This document shows positions 55,859 to 64,000 of a DNA stretch of 64,000 nucleotides, in pieces. The translations under genes were made by a program, and so were the position numbers. Numbering within the stretch: position 1 is the stretch's first letter; the number at the start of each line of letters is the position of its first letter. This DNA comes from Kiloniella laminariae (GTDB lineage Bacteria; Pseudomonadota; Alphaproteobacteria; Kiloniellales; Kiloniellaceae): contig NZ_JAPWGY010000005.1 of NCBI RefSeq assembly GCF_027214005.1, forward strand, positions 62,001 through 126,000, given 5' to 3'. A model generated the notes under the pieces. That model was not told the origin of the DNA. It did not search any database and saw only the letters and a list, made by a program, of their open reading frames with translations.

Positions 55859-56403
55859 TCTCTAATCCGGCTCTCAAGGAAGGAGCGCCTCTGCCTCCGG
55901 GACCAGCGCAGGATCTGATCCTGAAAAGCGTTGGCGAGGAACTGGCAGAACGCGGTTTCGTGCTGGCACAGATGGACAAGCTGACGGGCTGGGCCCAGTC
56001 AGGGTCCTTGTGGCCGATGACCTTTGGTCTGGCCTGCTGTGCGGTTGAGATGATGCATGCGGCCTGTAGCCGGTATGATATGGACCGTTTCGGGATGGTT
56101 TTCCGACCTTCTCCGCGTCAGTCGGATGTCATGATCGTCGCCGGAACCCTGACCAACAAGATGGCGCCGGCATTGCGCAAGGTCTATGACCAGATGCCAG
56201 AGCCACGCTGGGTAATTTCCATGGGGTCCTGTGCCAACGGGGGAGGGTACTACCACTATTCCTATTCCGTGGTACGTGGGTGTGACCGGGTTGTTCCGGT
56301 GGATATCTATGTTCCTGGCTGTCCTCCAACTGCTGAAGCATTGATCTATGGTATCTTGCAGCTGCAGAAGAAAATCAAACGTACCGCGAAGTTCCGCAGG
56401 TAA
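55849..56403 (+). CDS. nuoB: NADH-quinone oxidoreductase subunit B
   Basis: Carries cluster N2 next to quinone. 184 residues; the cysteines are in [24 protein letters not shown] and [11 protein letters not shown]. The ATG at 55849 overlaps nuoA by 10 bp, with AAAGGGG upstream. Confidence 0.97.
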   Translation: MGVISNPALKEGAPLPPGPAQDLILKSVGEELAERGFVLAQMDKLTGWAQSGSLWPMTFGLACCAVEMMHAACSRYDMDRFGMVFRPSPRQSDVMIVAGTLTNKMAPALRKVYDQMPEPRWVISMGSCANGGGYYHYSYSVVRGCDRVVPVDIYVPGCPPTAEALIYGILQLQKKIKRTAKFRR

Positions 56404-56436
56404 GCCTAACGGCATCCCAAAAAACTGGTGAACTAT

Positions 56437-57057
56437 ATGAATCAGGCTTTATTGGACTTGGGCGAATATATCGCCTCCGCCTTGGGAGAAGCGATTACTG
56501 GCACAGAGCTTAAGAACGATGAACTCGTTCTCTGGGCAAAGCCAGACACACTTCTCAAGGTGTTGAAGTTCCTTCGAGACAATCAGAATTGTCAGTTCCG
56601 GCAATTGGCAGAAGTAACGGCTGTGGATTACCCCAGCCGTGAAATGCGTTTTGAACTTGTCTATTGTCTTCTTTCGCTGACGCATAATCAGCGGATCAAA
56701 GTAAAGATTGCTGCGACCGAAGAAGAGCCGGTTGAATCCGCTACTTCGCTTTTCAGTTCCGCGATCTGGTATGAGCGCGAAGTCTGGGATATGTACGGCA
56801 TCTTCTTTGCCAATCACCCAGATCTGCGCCGTATTCTCACAGATTACGGTTTTGAGGGACATCCCTTGCGCAAGGATTTCCCGCTGACGGGCTATGTTGA
56901 AGTTCGGTATGACGAAACGCAAAAACGTGTTGTCTATGAACCTGTCAAGCTCAGCCAGGAGTTCCGTAACTTCGATTTCTCAAGCCCCTGGGAAGGGATT
57001 GTTCAGCTTCCCGGTGATGAGAAAGCCGAGAAGGAAAAAGAAGGGGGCGTTGCTTAA
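56437..57057 (+). CDS. nuoC: NADH-quinone oxidoreductase subunit C
   Basis: Peripheral-arm subunit (30-kDa family). 206 residues with the signature [22 protein letters not shown] and [19 protein letters not shown]. An upstream in-frame GTG at 56428 is an alternative start. The C-terminus is Lys/Glu-rich. Confidence 0.95.
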   Translation: MNQALLDLGEYIASALGEAITGTELKNDELVLWAKPDTLLKVLKFLRDNQNCQFRQLAEVTAVDYPSREMRFELVYCLLSLTHNQRIKVKIAATEEEPVESATSLFSSAIWYEREVWDMYGIFFANHPDLRRILTDYGFEGHPLRKDFPLTGYVEVRYDETQKRVVYEPVKLSQEFRNFDFSSPWEGIVQLPGDEKAEKEKEGGVA

Positions 57058-58236
57058 ATGGCTGAAGCTACAATCAAGCCACTTACGCTCAACTTTGGTC
57101 CGCAGCATCCTGCAGCACACGGTGTGCTGCGCCTTGTTATGGAAATGGATGGCGAGATCATCGAGCGTGCAGATCCGCATATTGGACTCCTGCACCGTGG
57201 AACCGAGAAGCTGATCGAATACAAGACCTATCTGCAGGCCTTGCCTTATTTCGATCGCCTCGATTATGTCGCGCCAATGAACCAGGAGCACGTTTATGCT
57301 CTGGCCATTGAAAAGCTGCTGAAAATCGAAGTGCCAAAGCGCGGCCAGTATATCCGGGTCCTTTATTGCGAGATCGGTCGTATTCTGAACCACATTCTGA
57401 ATATCACGACCTTTGCGATTGACGTTGGCGCGATGACCCCGATCCTCTGGGGATTCGAACAGCGTGAAAAGCTGATGGAATTTTATGAGAGAGCTTGCGG
57501 TGCAAGACTCCATGCAGCCTATTTCCGTCCCGGTGGAGTGCATCAGGATCTGCCAGCGGGTCTTCTTGCTGACATTTCGACATTCTGTGCCCAGTTCCCG
57601 GCCTTTCTGGATGACCTTGAGGGGCTGCTTACCGAGAACAGGATTTTCCGTCAGCGTACCGTTGATATCGGCACAATCAATTTTGATGAAGCGATGGACT
57701 GGGGCTTCTCCGGTCCAATGCTTCGGGGATCTGGCGTCGCCTGGGATCTGCGTAAGTCCCAGCCCTATGACTGTTATGACGAGATCGATTTTGATATTCC
57801 GGTTGGTAAAAATGGCGATTGTTTCGACCGTTATCTGGTTCGTATCGAGGAAATGCGTCAGTCACAGCGGATTATCGAGCAGTGCATCGAGAAAATGCCT
57901 GAAGGTCCGGTTCTTGCCCCAAATCATAAGGTCACCCCGCCACGACGCGATGATATGAAGCGTTCGATGGAGGCGTTGATCCACCATTTCAAACTCTATA
58001 CCGAAGGATTCCACGTGCCAGAAGGGGAAACCTATACAGCCGTTGAAGCTCCCAAGGGAGAGTTCGGTGTCTATCTTGTGGCGGACGGGTCAAACAGACC
58101 GTATCGTTGCAAAATCAAAGCGCCGGGATTTGCCCATCTGGCGGCCATGGATTACATGTGCCGTGGCCATATGTTGGCTGACAGTGTCGCAATTCTCGGG
58201 TCCATGGATATCGTGTTCGGCGAGGTCGACCGATGA
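57058..58236 (+). CDS. nuoD: NADH-quinone oxidoreductase subunit D
   Basis: 49-kDa subunit lining the quinone pocket, 392 residues. Motifs: [14 protein letters not shown] (start), [46 protein letters not shown]-like and the [12 protein letters not shown] region. Its ATG directly follows the nuoC stop. Confidence 0.97.
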   Translation: MAEATIKPLTLNFGPQHPAAHGVLRLVMEMDGEIIERADPHIGLLHRGTEKLIEYKTYLQALPYFDRLDYVAPMNQEHVYALAIEKLLKIEVPKRGQYIRVLYCEIGRILNHILNITTFAIDVGAMTPILWGFEQREKLMEFYERACGARLHAAYFRPGGVHQDLPAGLLADISTFCAQFPAFLDDLEGLLTENRIFRQRTVDIGTINFDEAMDWGFSGPMLRGSGVAWDLRKSQPYDCYDEIDFDIPVGKNGDCFDRYLVRIEEMRQSQRIIEQCIEKMPEGPVLAPNHKVTPPRRDDMKRSMEALIHHFKLYTEGFHVPEGETYTAVEAPKGEFGVYLVADGSNRPYRCKIKAPGFAHLAAMDYMCRGHMLADSVAILGSMDIVFGEVDR

Positions 58237-58850
58237 AAACCAGTAGTTTTCCAAAAGCAAAAACCGGCGATTTCAAGTTTACCGAAGAGAATCTTCGCGA
58301 AGCCGAAAAACTCGTCGCAAAGTACCCTGAAGGCCGTCAGGCCAGTGCAATCATCAGCATGTTCTATCTTGCTCAAAAGCAGAATGATGGCTGGTTGCCA
58401 CCAGAAGCGATTGAGTATGTTGCCGAATATCTCGATATTGCGCCGATCCGTGCGCATGAAGTCGCGACGTTCTACACCATGTTCAATCTGAAGCCTGTCG
58501 GGACTTACTTTATTCAGGTCTGCCGCACCACACCTTGCTGGTTGCGCGGATCCGAATATATCCTGAAGGCAGCGCTTGAAAAAATCGGCGTAAGCAAAGT
58601 CGGTGATGTCAGCGAAGATGGTCTTTTCTCAGTTGTCGAAGTTGAATGCCTCGGAGCCTGCTGTAATGCACCGATGGTTCAGATCAATGACTGGTATTAC
58701 GAAGATCTGACGGTTGAGAGCATCTCAAGGATCATTGATGAGCTGCGTGCTGGCAAGGAAGTGGCGATTGGTTCTCAGACTGGACGCCTGACCTCTGCCC
58801 CTGAAGGTGAGAGAACAACCCTGAAGGAGGGTGACGATGCAGATGCTTGA
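58233..58850 (+). CDS. nuoE: NADH-quinone oxidoreductase subunit E
   Basis: 24-kDa flavoprotein-arm subunit with the [2Fe-2S] cluster N1a. 205 residues; ligand cysteines in CRTTPCW and CLGACCNAP. It overlaps nuoD by 4 bp (ATGA) and nuoF by 14 bp. A Ser/Gly/Glu tail of about 30 residues follows the core. Confidence 0.96.
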   Translation: MKTSSFPKAKTGDFKFTEENLREAEKLVAKYPEGRQASAIISMFYLAQKQNDGWLPPEAIEYVAEYLDIAPIRAHEVATFYTMFNLKPVGTYFIQVCRTTPCWLRGSEYILKAALEKIGVSKVGDVSEDGLFSVVEVECLGACCNAPMVQINDWYYEDLTVESISRIIDELRAGKEVAIGSQTGRLTSAPEGERTTLKEGDDADA

Positions 58851-60129
58851 AGATAAGGATCGTATCTTTACCAACCTTTATGGCCAGCATGACTGGGGAA
58901 TCAAGGGTGCCCAAAAACGCGGCATCTGGGACAATACCAAAGGCCTGGTTGCGCTGGGACGTGAGGAAATTGTCAACCGGATGAAAGATTCCGGATTGCG
59001 CGGTCGTGGTGGTGCCGGTTTCCCGGCTGGTATCAAATGGTCATTTATGCCCAAGGAAGATCCATCCCGCCCGAGTTATCTTGTGGTCAATGCGGATGAA
59101 TCCGAACCGGGGTCCTGTAAAGACCGCGAAATCATGCGCAATGATCCGCATCGTTTGATCGAAGGCTGCCTGATTGCCGGATTTGCGATGGGGGCACATA
59201 CGGCCTACATCTATATCCGTGGTGAGTACTATCTTGAATCAACCCGTCTTGAAGCGGCAGTTGAGGAAGCCCGGGCCGCCGGGTTGCTCGGCAAGGATGC
59301 CTGCGGTTCAGGTTGGGCTTTTGACGTGCATGTTCATCGTGGCGCCGGGGCTTATATCTGTGGTGAAGAAACCGCGCTTCTGGAAAGCCTTGAGGGGAAA
59401 AAAGGTCAGCCTCGTCTGAAACCTCCGTTCCCTGCAGCCTGTGGTCTCTATGGTTGCCCGACGACTGTAACCAACGTTGAAACCGTTGCTGTTTCCCCAA
59501 CCATTCTGCGCCGTGGTGCCGACTGGTGGAAGCAGTTCGGACGGGAAAATAATACCGGAACCAAGATCTTCTCTATCTCTGGCCATGTAAATCGTCCCTG
59601 TAACGTAGAGGAAGCCATGAGCATTCCCCTGCGTGAACTGATTGAAAAGCATGCCGGCGGTGTTCGTGGCGGCTGGGATAACCTGCTGGCTGTAATTCCA
59701 GGTGGATCTTCTGTGCCGATGTTGCCAAAGCATGTCTGCGATACCATGACCATGGACTTTGACGCTTTGCGCGAAGCCGGATCCGGTCTTGGTACTGCAG
59801 CGGTTATCGTGATGGACAAGTCTACAGATGTAATCGAGGCCATCTGCCGACTGTCACACTTCTATCAGCATGAAAGCTGTGGCCAGTGTACACCATGTCG
59901 CGAGGGAACGGGCTGGATGTTCCGTCTGATGCAGCGCATGGTCCGCGGTGAAGCGGATGTTGATGAGATTGACATGCTCTGGGATGTAACCAAGCAGGTT
60001 GAAGGTCATACCATCTGTGCACTTGGTGATGCTGCTGCCTGGCCAATCCAGGGGCTGATCCGTAATTTCCGTCCCGAGATGGAAAAACGGATTGAGGCAT
60101 ACAAGCAAGCTCGCCGGGCCGCGGAATAG
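58837..60129 (+). CDS. nuoF: NADH-quinone oxidoreductase subunit F
   Basis: 51-kDa subunit binding NADH, FMN and one [4Fe-4S] cluster. About 430 residues; FMN/NADH motifs [13 protein letters not shown] and [18 protein letters not shown], cluster motif [10 protein letters not shown] and the later Cys in [13 protein letters not shown] 58837 has AAGGAGG 7 nt upstream; GTG 58831 is too close. Confidence 0.97.
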   Translation: MQMLEDKDRIFTNLYGQHDWGIKGAQKRGIWDNTKGLVALGREEIVNRMKDSGLRGRGGAGFPAGIKWSFMPKEDPSRPSYLVVNADESEPGSCKDREIMRNDPHRLIEGCLIAGFAMGAHTAYIYIRGEYYLESTRLEAAVEEARAAGLLGKDACGSGWAFDVHVHRGAGAYICGEETALLESLEGKKGQPRLKPPFPAACGLYGCPTTVTNVETVAVSPTILRRGADWWKQFGRENNTGTKIFSISGHVNRPCNVEEAMSIPLRELIEKHAGGVRGGWDNLLAVIPGGSSVPMLPKHVCDTMTMDFDALREAGSGLGTAAVIVMDKSTDVIEAICRLSHFYQHESCGQCTPCREGTGWMFRLMQRMVRGEADVDEIDMLWDVTKQVEGHTICALGDAAAWPIQGLIRNFRPEMEKRIEAYKQARRAAE

Positions 60130-60138
60130 GAGATACCG

Positions 60139-62205
60139 ATGCCAAAGTTGACGATTGACGGCAAGGAAATCGAAGTCGCTAACGGCCTGACAGTTCTTCA
60201 GGCCTGCGAACTTGCCGGTGCGGAAATTCCCCGCTTCTGTTACCACGAGCGTCTCTCCGTTGCAGGAAACTGCCGGATGTGTCTGGTGGAGATGGAACGG
60301 GCGCCAAAACCCATTGCATCCTGTGCGATGCCTGTGGGTGAAGGCATGGTTATTAAAACCGATACTGATCTTGTGAAGAAAGCCCGTAAGGGCGTGATGG
60401 AATTTCTGCTGATCAACCATCCTCTTGATTGCCCGATCTGTGATCAGGGCGGCGAGTGCGATCTGCAGGACCAGGCCATGGCCTTTGGCCTTGATCACGG
60501 GCGTTACAAGGAAAACAAACGCGCGGTTAAAGAGAAATACATGGGGCCATTGATCAAGACGATCATGACCCGTTGTATCCAGTGTACCCGCTGTGTGCGT
60601 TTCTCTACCGAAGTTGCCGGTATTGAAGAAGTCGGTTTGCTCCACCGCGGTGAAAAAGTGGAAATCACCACTTTGGAAAAAGCGGTTAATTCGGAACTTT
60701 CCGGAAATCTGGTTGATGTCTGCCCTGTGGGTGCCCTGACATCCAAGCCGTATGCTTTCAACGCGCGTCCATGGGAGTTGAAAAAAGTCAACTCTATTGA
60801 TGTGATGGATGCGGTTGGATCCAACATCCGTATCGACGTTCGCGGGCGGGAGGTTCTTCGTGTTCTTCCCCGTATCCACGAAGATGTTAACGAAGAGTGG
60901 ATCACCGATAAAACCCGTTACATTACAGATGGTCTGAAACGCCAGCGGCTTGATCGTCCTTATGTTCGCGTTGACGGCAAGTTGCGTGCCGCGAGCTGGG
61001 ATGAAGCCTTTGCCATGATCAAAGACAAGCTTGCCGGTCTGAAGGGATCAGAGATCTCGGCTGTTGCCGGTGATCTTTGTGATGCGGAGTCTATGCTGGC
61101 GCTCAAGGATCTGATGGCGAACCTCGGTTCGGAGAACATCGATTGCCGCCAGGATGGTGCCAAACTGGATGCGTCAAGCCGGGCTGATTATCTTTTCAAC
61201 AGCTCTATTGCCGGAATCGAAGAAGCCGATGCGGTTCTGCTGGTCGGCAGTAACCCGCGTTGGGAAGCTGCCTTGATCAATACCCGTCTTCGCAAGCGCT
61301 TCCTGACTGGCGCGCTGAAGGTTGGTGTCATCGGTGAAGCCGTCGACCTGACCTATGATTACGATTATCTCGGAGCTGGTCCTGATACACTCAAGGACGT
61401 TGCCGAAGGTAAAAATGCCTTTGCCAAAGTTCTTGAGGGGGCAAAGAAGCCGATGATCATTCTTGGAATGGGCGCCCTGGCACGCAAGGACGGCGCTGCT
61501 GTTTTTGCACTGGCCAAAAAGATCAGCAAGAAATTCGATCTGGTTCATGAAGGCTGGAACGGTTTCAACGTTCTGCATACGGCGGCTTCACGCGTTGCTG
61601 CTCTGGACCTGGGATTTGTTCCGGGCAAGAAGGGCCTTGATGTCGAGGCAACACTTGCTGCTGCCGAAAAGGGCAAGATCAAGGCCGTGTATCTGCTCGG
61701 AGCTGATGAACTTGATGTTGCCAAGCTGAAAGACACCTTTGTTGTTTACCAGGGGCATCACGGTGACAAGGGAGCTTCAGTTGCAGATGTGATTCTGCCA
61801 GGGGCTGCCTATACCGAAAAGAACGGCACCTATGTGAACACCGAAGGACGTGTACAGCTGGGACGTCTGGCTGCCTTTCCTCCAGGTGAGGCACGGGAAG
61901 ACTGGACCATTATCCGGGCCCTTTCTGAACAGCTCGGTGAGGCATTGCCTTATGACAACCTTGGTCAGCTCCGGCAGCGCCTGATTGAAGTCAATCCGGT
62001 TTTTGCTGCGGTTGACCAGATTGGCCAGAGTGACTGGAATGATACTGCATCAGACAAAGAAGAGATCGGTTCGGACCCCTTTGTCCTGGCAATCGAGAAC
62101 TTCTATATGACTGATCCAATCAGCCGTTCATCCGAAACGATGTCGGCCTGTACAGAACAGTTTGTATTGGGCAAAGAGCAGGGAGCTACTGGAACAAATG
62201 GTTGA
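60139..62205 (+). CDS. nuoG: NADH-quinone oxidoreductase subunit G
   Basis: 75-kDa iron-sulfur subunit, 688 residues. Cluster motifs: [2Fe-2S] [19 protein letters not shown], the [18 protein letters not shown] region and the ferredoxin-like [11 protein letters not shown] with VDVCPVGAL. The molybdopterin-oxidoreductase-like C-terminal domain lacks cofactor binding, as usual for this subunit. AGGAG precedes the ATG. Confidence 0.97.
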   Translation: MPKLTIDGKEIEVANGLTVLQACELAGAEIPRFCYHERLSVAGNCRMCLVEMERAPKPIASCAMPVGEGMVIKTDTDLVKKARKGVMEFLLINHPLDCPICDQGGECDLQDQAMAFGLDHGRYKENKRAVKEKYMGPLIKTIMTRCIQCTRCVRFSTEVAGIEEVGLLHRGEKVEITTLEKAVNSELSGNLVDVCPVGALTSKPYAFNARPWELKKVNSIDVMDAVGSNIRIDVRGREVLRVLPRIHEDVNEEWITDKTRYITDGLKRQRLDRPYVRVDGKLRAASWDEAFAMIKDKLAGLKGSEISAVAGDLCDAESMLALKDLMANLGSENIDCRQDGAKLDASSRADYLFNSSIAGIEEADAVLLVGSNPRWEAALINTRLRKRFLTGALKVGVIGEAVDLTYDYDYLGAGPDTLKDVAEGKNAFAKVLEGAKKPMIILGMGALARKDGAAVFALAKKISKKFDLVHEGWNGFNVLHTAASRVAALDLGFVPGKKGLDVEATLAAAEKGKIKAVYLLGADELDVAKLKDTFVVYQGHHGDKGASVADVILPGAAYTEKNGTYVNTEGRVQLGRLAAFPPGEAREDWTIIRALSEQLGEALPYDNLGQLRQRLIEVNPVFAAVDQIGQSDWNDTASDKEEIGSDPFVLAIENFYMTDPISRSSETMSACTEQFVLGKEQGATGTNG

Positions 62206-63229
62206 ACTCTGGGAAGGATACGCTCTGCCGACGATTATTATCGTTGCACAGATCATGGCAATCGTCGGACCATTGCTGATTGCGGTGGCATACCTGACGT
62301 TGGCCGAGCGTAAGGTGATTGGTGCGATGCAGCTGCGCAAGGGCCCCAATGTGGTTGGTCCTTTTGGTTTGTTGCAACCTTTTGCCGATGCTGTGAAGCT
62401 GATGATGAAGGAAACAATCATGCCTTCCGGGGCAAACCGGATTGTTTTCATCATGGCCCCCATGCTCACTTTCATTCTCAGCCTTGTTGCCTGGGCAGTA
62501 ATTCCCTTTGGCGAAGGTCTGGTTGTCAGTGATATCAATGTCGGGATTCTTTATCTTTTTGCCATATCGTCCCTTGGTGTTTACGGGGTGATCATGGCGG
62601 GGTGGGCGTCGAACTCGAAATACCCCTTCATCGGTGCATTGCGTTCTGCGGCCCAGATGGTTTCCTATGAAGTCTCCATGGGGCTTGTGATTATCACGGT
62701 GTTGATGTGTGTCGGGTCTTTGAACCTGTCAGATATCGTGATGGCGCAAAAAGGTGATTATGGGCTCCTGAACTGGTACGCCTTTCCGCTCTTGCCGATG
62801 TTCGTGATTTTCTTCATCTCCATTTTGGCCGAAACCAACCGGTCTCCTTTTGACTTGCCGGAAGGCGAGTCCGAGATTGTTGCCGGGTTTATGGTTGAGT
62901 ATTCCTCGATGAGCTTTGCGCTCTTCTTCCTCGGGGAATATGCGAACATGATTCTCATGAGCGCCATGACCGCGATCCTCTTTATGGGGGGGTGGTTACC
63001 GCCGTTTGATATTGCCCCGTTCAACTGGATCCCCGGACCCATCTGGTTTTCTTTGAAAATCGCTTTTGTTCTTTTCTGTTTTCTCTGGGTTCGTGCCACA
63101 TTCCCGCGCTTCCGTTATGATCAGCTGATGCGTCTGGGATGGAAAGTATTCCTGCCATTCACCCTTTTCTGGGTGCTCTTGACCGCAGGTGTACTGGTTG
63201 GCTTCGACCTGTTACCTGCTGCACATTGA
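62198..63229 (+). CDS. nuoH: NADH-quinone oxidoreductase subunit H
   Basis: Membrane subunit at the quinone entrance, 343 residues and about eight helices. Signatures: [34 protein letters not shown] and [20 protein letters not shown]. Its ATG at 62198 overlaps nuoG by 8 bp. Confidence 0.96.
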   Translation: MVELWEGYALPTIIIVAQIMAIVGPLLIAVAYLTLAERKVIGAMQLRKGPNVVGPFGLLQPFADAVKLMMKETIMPSGANRIVFIMAPMLTFILSLVAWAVIPFGEGLVVSDINVGILYLFAISSLGVYGVIMAGWASNSKYPFIGALRSAAQMVSYEVSMGLVIITVLMCVGSLNLSDIVMAQKGDYGLLNWYAFPLLPMFVIFFISILAETNRSPFDLPEGESEIVAGFMVEYSSMSFALFFLGEYANMILMSAMTAILFMGGWLPPFDIAPFNWIPGPIWFSLKIAFVLFCFLWVRATFPRFRYDQLMRLGWKVFLPFTLFWVLLTAGVLVGFDLLPAAH

Positions 63230-63283
63230 GGCCTGGTGATGGATAACAAACAAATAAAAAGAAATATGGAGAGATAGAGGACT

Positions 63284-63772
63284 ATGGCATTTATGAGAAA
63301 CCCCGCCCGCAGTCTTCTCCTTACCGAGCTGATTTCCGGGATGGCCCTGACCTTGAAGTATTTCTTCAAGCCAAAGGTAACCCTGAACTATCCTTACGAA
63401 AAAGGACCTATCAGTGCGCGCTTTCGCGGCGAGCATGCCTTGCGCCGCTATCCGAACGGAGAAGAGCGCTGTATTGCCTGTAAGCTGTGTGAAGCGATTT
63501 GTCCGGCCCAGGCGATTACGATTGAAGCAGAACCCCGTGATGACGGCAGTCGACGGACGACCCGTTACGACATTGATATGACGAAGTGTATCTATTGCGG
63601 TTTCTGTCAGGAAGCTTGCCCGGTTGATGCCATTGTGGAAGGTCCGAACTTCGAGTTTGCGACGGAAACACGCGAAGAGTTGTTCTATAACAAGGACAAA
63701 CTGCTCGAGAATGGTGACCGCTGGGAAACTGAACTTGCCCAGAGCATCGCACTGGACGCTCCTTACCGCTAA
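63284..63772 (+). CDS. nuoI: NADH-quinone oxidoreductase subunit I
   Basis: 23-kDa subunit carrying clusters N6a and N6b, 162 residues. Two 4Fe-4S ferredoxin motifs: [16 protein letters not shown] and [16 protein letters not shown]. The N-terminal amphipathic segment matches the family. GAGGAC precedes the ATG. Confidence 0.97.
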   Translation: MAFMRNPARSLLLTELISGMALTLKYFFKPKVTLNYPYEKGPISARFRGEHALRRYPNGEERCIACKLCEAICPAQAITIEAEPRDDGSRRTTRYDIDMTKCIYCGFCQEACPVDAIVEGPNFEFATETREELFYNKDKLLENGDRWETELAQSIALDAPYR

Positions 63773-63846
63773 GAGCTTGGGATTGAGATTGTGTCAAAAT
63801 ACAACACTGTTTGCCGAAACCAGGCTCGTAAAGAAAGGGTAGCCAA

Positions 63847-64000
63847 ATGATTATACAGGCTCTCGTCTTTTATGTTTTTGCCGCTGTTACCATCGCCGCA
63901 GGTTTGATGGTTATCACGGCTCGTAACCCTGTACATTCTGTACTGTTCCTGATCCTTGCTTTTTTCAATGCTGCCGGACTTTTTGTTCTGATGGGCGCTG
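63847..64000 (+). CDS. nuoJ: NADH-quinone oxidoreductase subunit J (partial)
   Basis: The first 51 codons of a membrane subunit ([20 protein letters not shown]...[20 protein letters not shown]), truncated by the window end. The [14 protein letters not shown] motif is diagnostic for NuoJ. AAAGGGTAGCC precedes the ATG. Confidence 0.93.
   Translation, partial: MIIQALVFYVFAAVTIAAGLMVITARNPVHSVLFLILAFFNAAGLFVLMGA

Noticed and set aside
59854-60879. Minus-strand open frame of about 341 codons opposite nuoF/nuoG
   Set aside because: Shadow of conserved complex I genes.

Overview
The window looks like chromosome from a marine alphaproteobacterium. The gene order sufR-BCDS-sufT-sufA, the run tRNA-Leu, tig, clpP, clpX, lon, hup, tRNA-Val, tRNA-Asp, nuoA-J, the glnB-glnA pair, a class-GN sortase with its marine-proteobacterial target, FixJ-type regulators and an adenylylation-type GlnA all point this way, perhaps to a Rhodospirillales or Kiloniellales relative. 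The lineage is inferred from gene content; no 16S or phylogenetic marker test was possible.

Layout. 0.1-6.4 kb (minus strand): SUF iron-sulfur assembly operon led by an Rrf2 regulator, with an operator-like palindrome inside its own promoter. 6.8-13 kb: upp, a solute-binding protein, an MFS permease, a DEAD-box helicase, a cysteine hydrolase and an alpha/beta hydrolase. 13.3-16.6 kb: sortase plus VIT/vWA sortase substrate. 16.7-20.8 kb: an AT-rich island of small orphan genes resembling polymorphic-toxin immunity genes, with two detached toxin C-terminal tips, a frameshifted signal peptidase and a scrap of an IS3-type orfA. 20.9-22.9 kb: an OmpR-type two-component system. 23.1-26.8 kb: a beta-helix protein, a DUF1989 protein, a second cysteine hydrolase and an Lrp/AsnC regulator. 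26.8-28.1 kb: an adenine-class purine riboswitch in front of an adenine/adenosine deaminase. 28.2-30.2 kb: parE. 30.6-37 kb: small secreted and zinc-ribbon proteins, then a FecR/OmpA/CHASE2-kinase/FixJ signalling cluster. 37.4-40.4 kb: a 992-residue fusion of a phosphoserine-aminotransferase-like half and a 3-phosphoglycerate-dehydrogenase-like half. 40.6-42.5 kb: glnBA with a sigma-54-type promoter. 43-47.5 kb: PilZ, Sel1, NAD(P)HX repair, DUF4197 and a small unknown gene. 47.7-54.5 kb: proteostasis block tig-clpP-clpX-lon-hup. 55.5-64 kb: respiratory complex I genes nuoA to nuoJ, the last cut by the window end.

Most of the window is core metabolism and housekeeping. The most unusual items are the adenine riboswitch upstream of a purine deaminase in an apparent alphaproteobacterium, the SerC-SerA-like fusion, and the orphan immunity/toxin-remnant island. 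A recurring minor feature is that many intergenic spacers contain two or three imperfect tandem copies of an 11-19 bp unit, each spacer with its own unrelated sequence. No CRISPR array, rRNA or intact transposon was seen.
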